This document shows positions 54,488-55,236 of a stretch of 55,236 nucleotides of DNA, one piece after another. The translations under genes were made by a program, and so were the position numbers. Source of the stretch: Succinatimonas hippei YIT 12066. Its GTDB lineage: Bacteria; Pseudomonadota; Gammaproteobacteria; Enterobacterales; Succinivibrionaceae. The stretch covers positions 1 through 55,236 of the forward strand of contig NZ_GL830946.1 of NCBI RefSeq assembly GCF_000188195.1. The letters run 5' to 3'. Numbering within the stretch: position 1 is the stretch's first letter; each line of letters starts with the position of its first letter. The notes under the pieces were generated by a model. That model made no database searches and was not told the DNA's origin. It saw only the letters and a list, made by a program, of their open reading frames with translations.

Positions 54488-55203
54488 ATGACGATAGAAG
54501 AAATGCTTGCAGGCGAGTCTAAAAATGTAGAATTTAAAGTTGAGCGTCCTAAGGACAGTATTAAATATATTAAGTCAGTTGTTGCTTTTGCTAATGGGAG
54601 TGGGGTTATATTCTTTTTGGCGTGGATGATTTAGGTCGTGTTGTAGGAATTCCAAAAGAAAAGATTTTTTCAGAGATTGATGCTATTACAACAGCTATTT
54701 CTGACAGTTGTGAGCCTGTGATTGTTCCTGATGTATATTTACAAACTATTGATGAAAAAACAATTATTGTTGTAGAAATCAACGCCGGAAGACAACGCCC
54801 TTATTATATTAAAGCAAAAGGTATTGTTGATGGCACATATATACGAGTATCAGGAACTTCAAGACTTGCAGGAATAGAGCTTACAGCTGAAATGTATTAT
54901 GAAGATGAAGGTCGTTCTTATGATTCGGTAGCGCGTAAAGATTTGGTGGTAAATGATAAGGAAATTCAAGATCTATGTATAAGATTGAAACAAGTAGCTC
55001 TTGCTAACTGTAGATCTGAAGTACAAAAAGAGTCCATTAAGAATATTACTAAAAATGTACTGATAAGTTGGGGTCTGTTAGCAGAAGCTCCGGATGGAAA
55101 ATTTCATCATACTAATGGTTATGTTGCTTTACTTGGAGTATTTGGATCTTCATTTCATATTCAATGCGGTATGTTTAAGGGAAATACGAGATCGGTATTT
55201 GTT
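54488..55203 (+). pseudogene. AlbA_2 (Schlafen-type) domain gene, frameshifted and cut at its 3' side
   Basis: The frame from the ATG at 54488 reads MTIEEMLAGESKNVEFKVER and IKSVVAFANGSG, then stops at 54632 after 48 codons. From 54604 a frame displaced by one base continues the same domain (YILFGVDDLGRVVGIPKEKI, GRQRPYYIKAKG, GTYIRVSGTSRLAG) without a stop to the window end. The break lies at a run of four G (54602-54605); one more G would restore the frame. The family is a putative DNA-binding/ATP-binding regulator type. Near 55203 the coding sequence gives way to an insertion-element end. The region is AT-rich. Confidence 0.8.
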
Positions 55204-55236
55204 GTTGACATCCTCACCGGCCTAAAGGCCGATGAT
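55203..55236 (-). mobile_element. Probable terminal hairpin of an IS200/IS605-type element, continuing beyond the window
   Basis: GTTGACATCCTCACCGGCC and the following TAAA-GGCCG-TGAT form a stem: CGGCC/GGCCG plus TCA/TGA with one mismatch (55214-55222 with 55227-55235). A TTGACATCC box joined to a stem with a TAAA loop is the form I know for right ends of IS200/IS605-type (tnpB-carrying) elements, read from outside inwards. The body would lie to the right with tnpB on the minus strand. The exact border is uncertain by a few bases. Confidence 0.6.

Overview
The window looks like chromosomal DNA from a low-to-middling GC gammaproteobacterium. Several gammaproteobacterial specialities point this way: Rsd, YqcC/DUF446, YjaG/DUF416, an SH3-domain YgiM-like protein, a CYTH protein next to glnE, a single-chain 1299-residue PurL, and a block whose gene order follows the E. 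coli rpsU-tsaD-folB-uppP-cca-ygiM-ygiF-glnE neighbourhood. The catabolic content (galactose, nucleosides, ABC sugar uptake, a PTS-type enzyme I) and the absence of respiratory genes would fit a gut anaerobe such as a member of the Succinivibrionaceae, but that family-level call is inference. No rRNA, CRISPR array, prophage or plasmid function is visible.

Layout, left to right. 1-2340: heat-shock operon groES-groEL behind a near-perfect sigma-32 promoter. 2385-4830: two tandem YbjJ-like MFS transporters behind a promoter with a palindromic operator. 5018-8530: a compact cassette of MHS-type transporter, LacI-type regulator and nucleoside hydrolase, opened by a 24-bp perfect palindrome and closed by a terminator. 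8674-12631: purL. 12632-14785: a gene scrap, two related hairpins, an aldo-keto reductase and a putative di-heme membrane protein. 15027-24970: the conserved housekeeping block (rpsU; tsaD-folB-folK-uppP; cca and ygiM-like; CYTH and glnE). 24982-26440: a lipid A acyltransferase and a small lipoprotein. 26752-31470: galR divergent from galE-galT-galK, with GalR-type operators in both promoters. 31586-33543: DnaC-like ATPase plus ruvX, a convergent small coiled-coil protein, and yqcC. 33664-35104: tRNA-Gly(CCC) followed by an AT-rich Fic gene. 35147-38139: an operon of PTS enzyme I and a DUF1537 sugar-acid-kinase-like protein. 38443-38758: a decayed TnpB fragment. 38835-44982: gltX, prfC-tatD, serB-radA. 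44979-47393: rsd and an M23 endopeptidase. 47636-51780: a complete CUT1 sugar ABC importer. 51863-54284: a ComEC-like metallo-hydrolase, yjaG and a TSUP permease. 54488-55236: a frameshifted AlbA_2-domain gene that appears to be cut by the end of an IS200/IS605-type element at the window edge.

How the parts work together. Three sugar or nucleoside modules each carry their own control or transport: the nucleoside cassette (import, then hydrolysis, under its own LacI protein), the galactose Leloir pathway under GalR, and the ABC importer with its own ATPase. The enzyme I/DUF1537 operon is the least conventional metabolic unit here. The DnaC-like ATPase translationally coupled to ruvX is the oddest information-processing unit. 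Mobile DNA is limited to IS200/IS605-type traces and perhaps the Fic and AlbA_2 genes.

Limits: products were assigned by reading motifs and recalled family signatures, with no database search. Promoters, operators and terminators are pattern calls.
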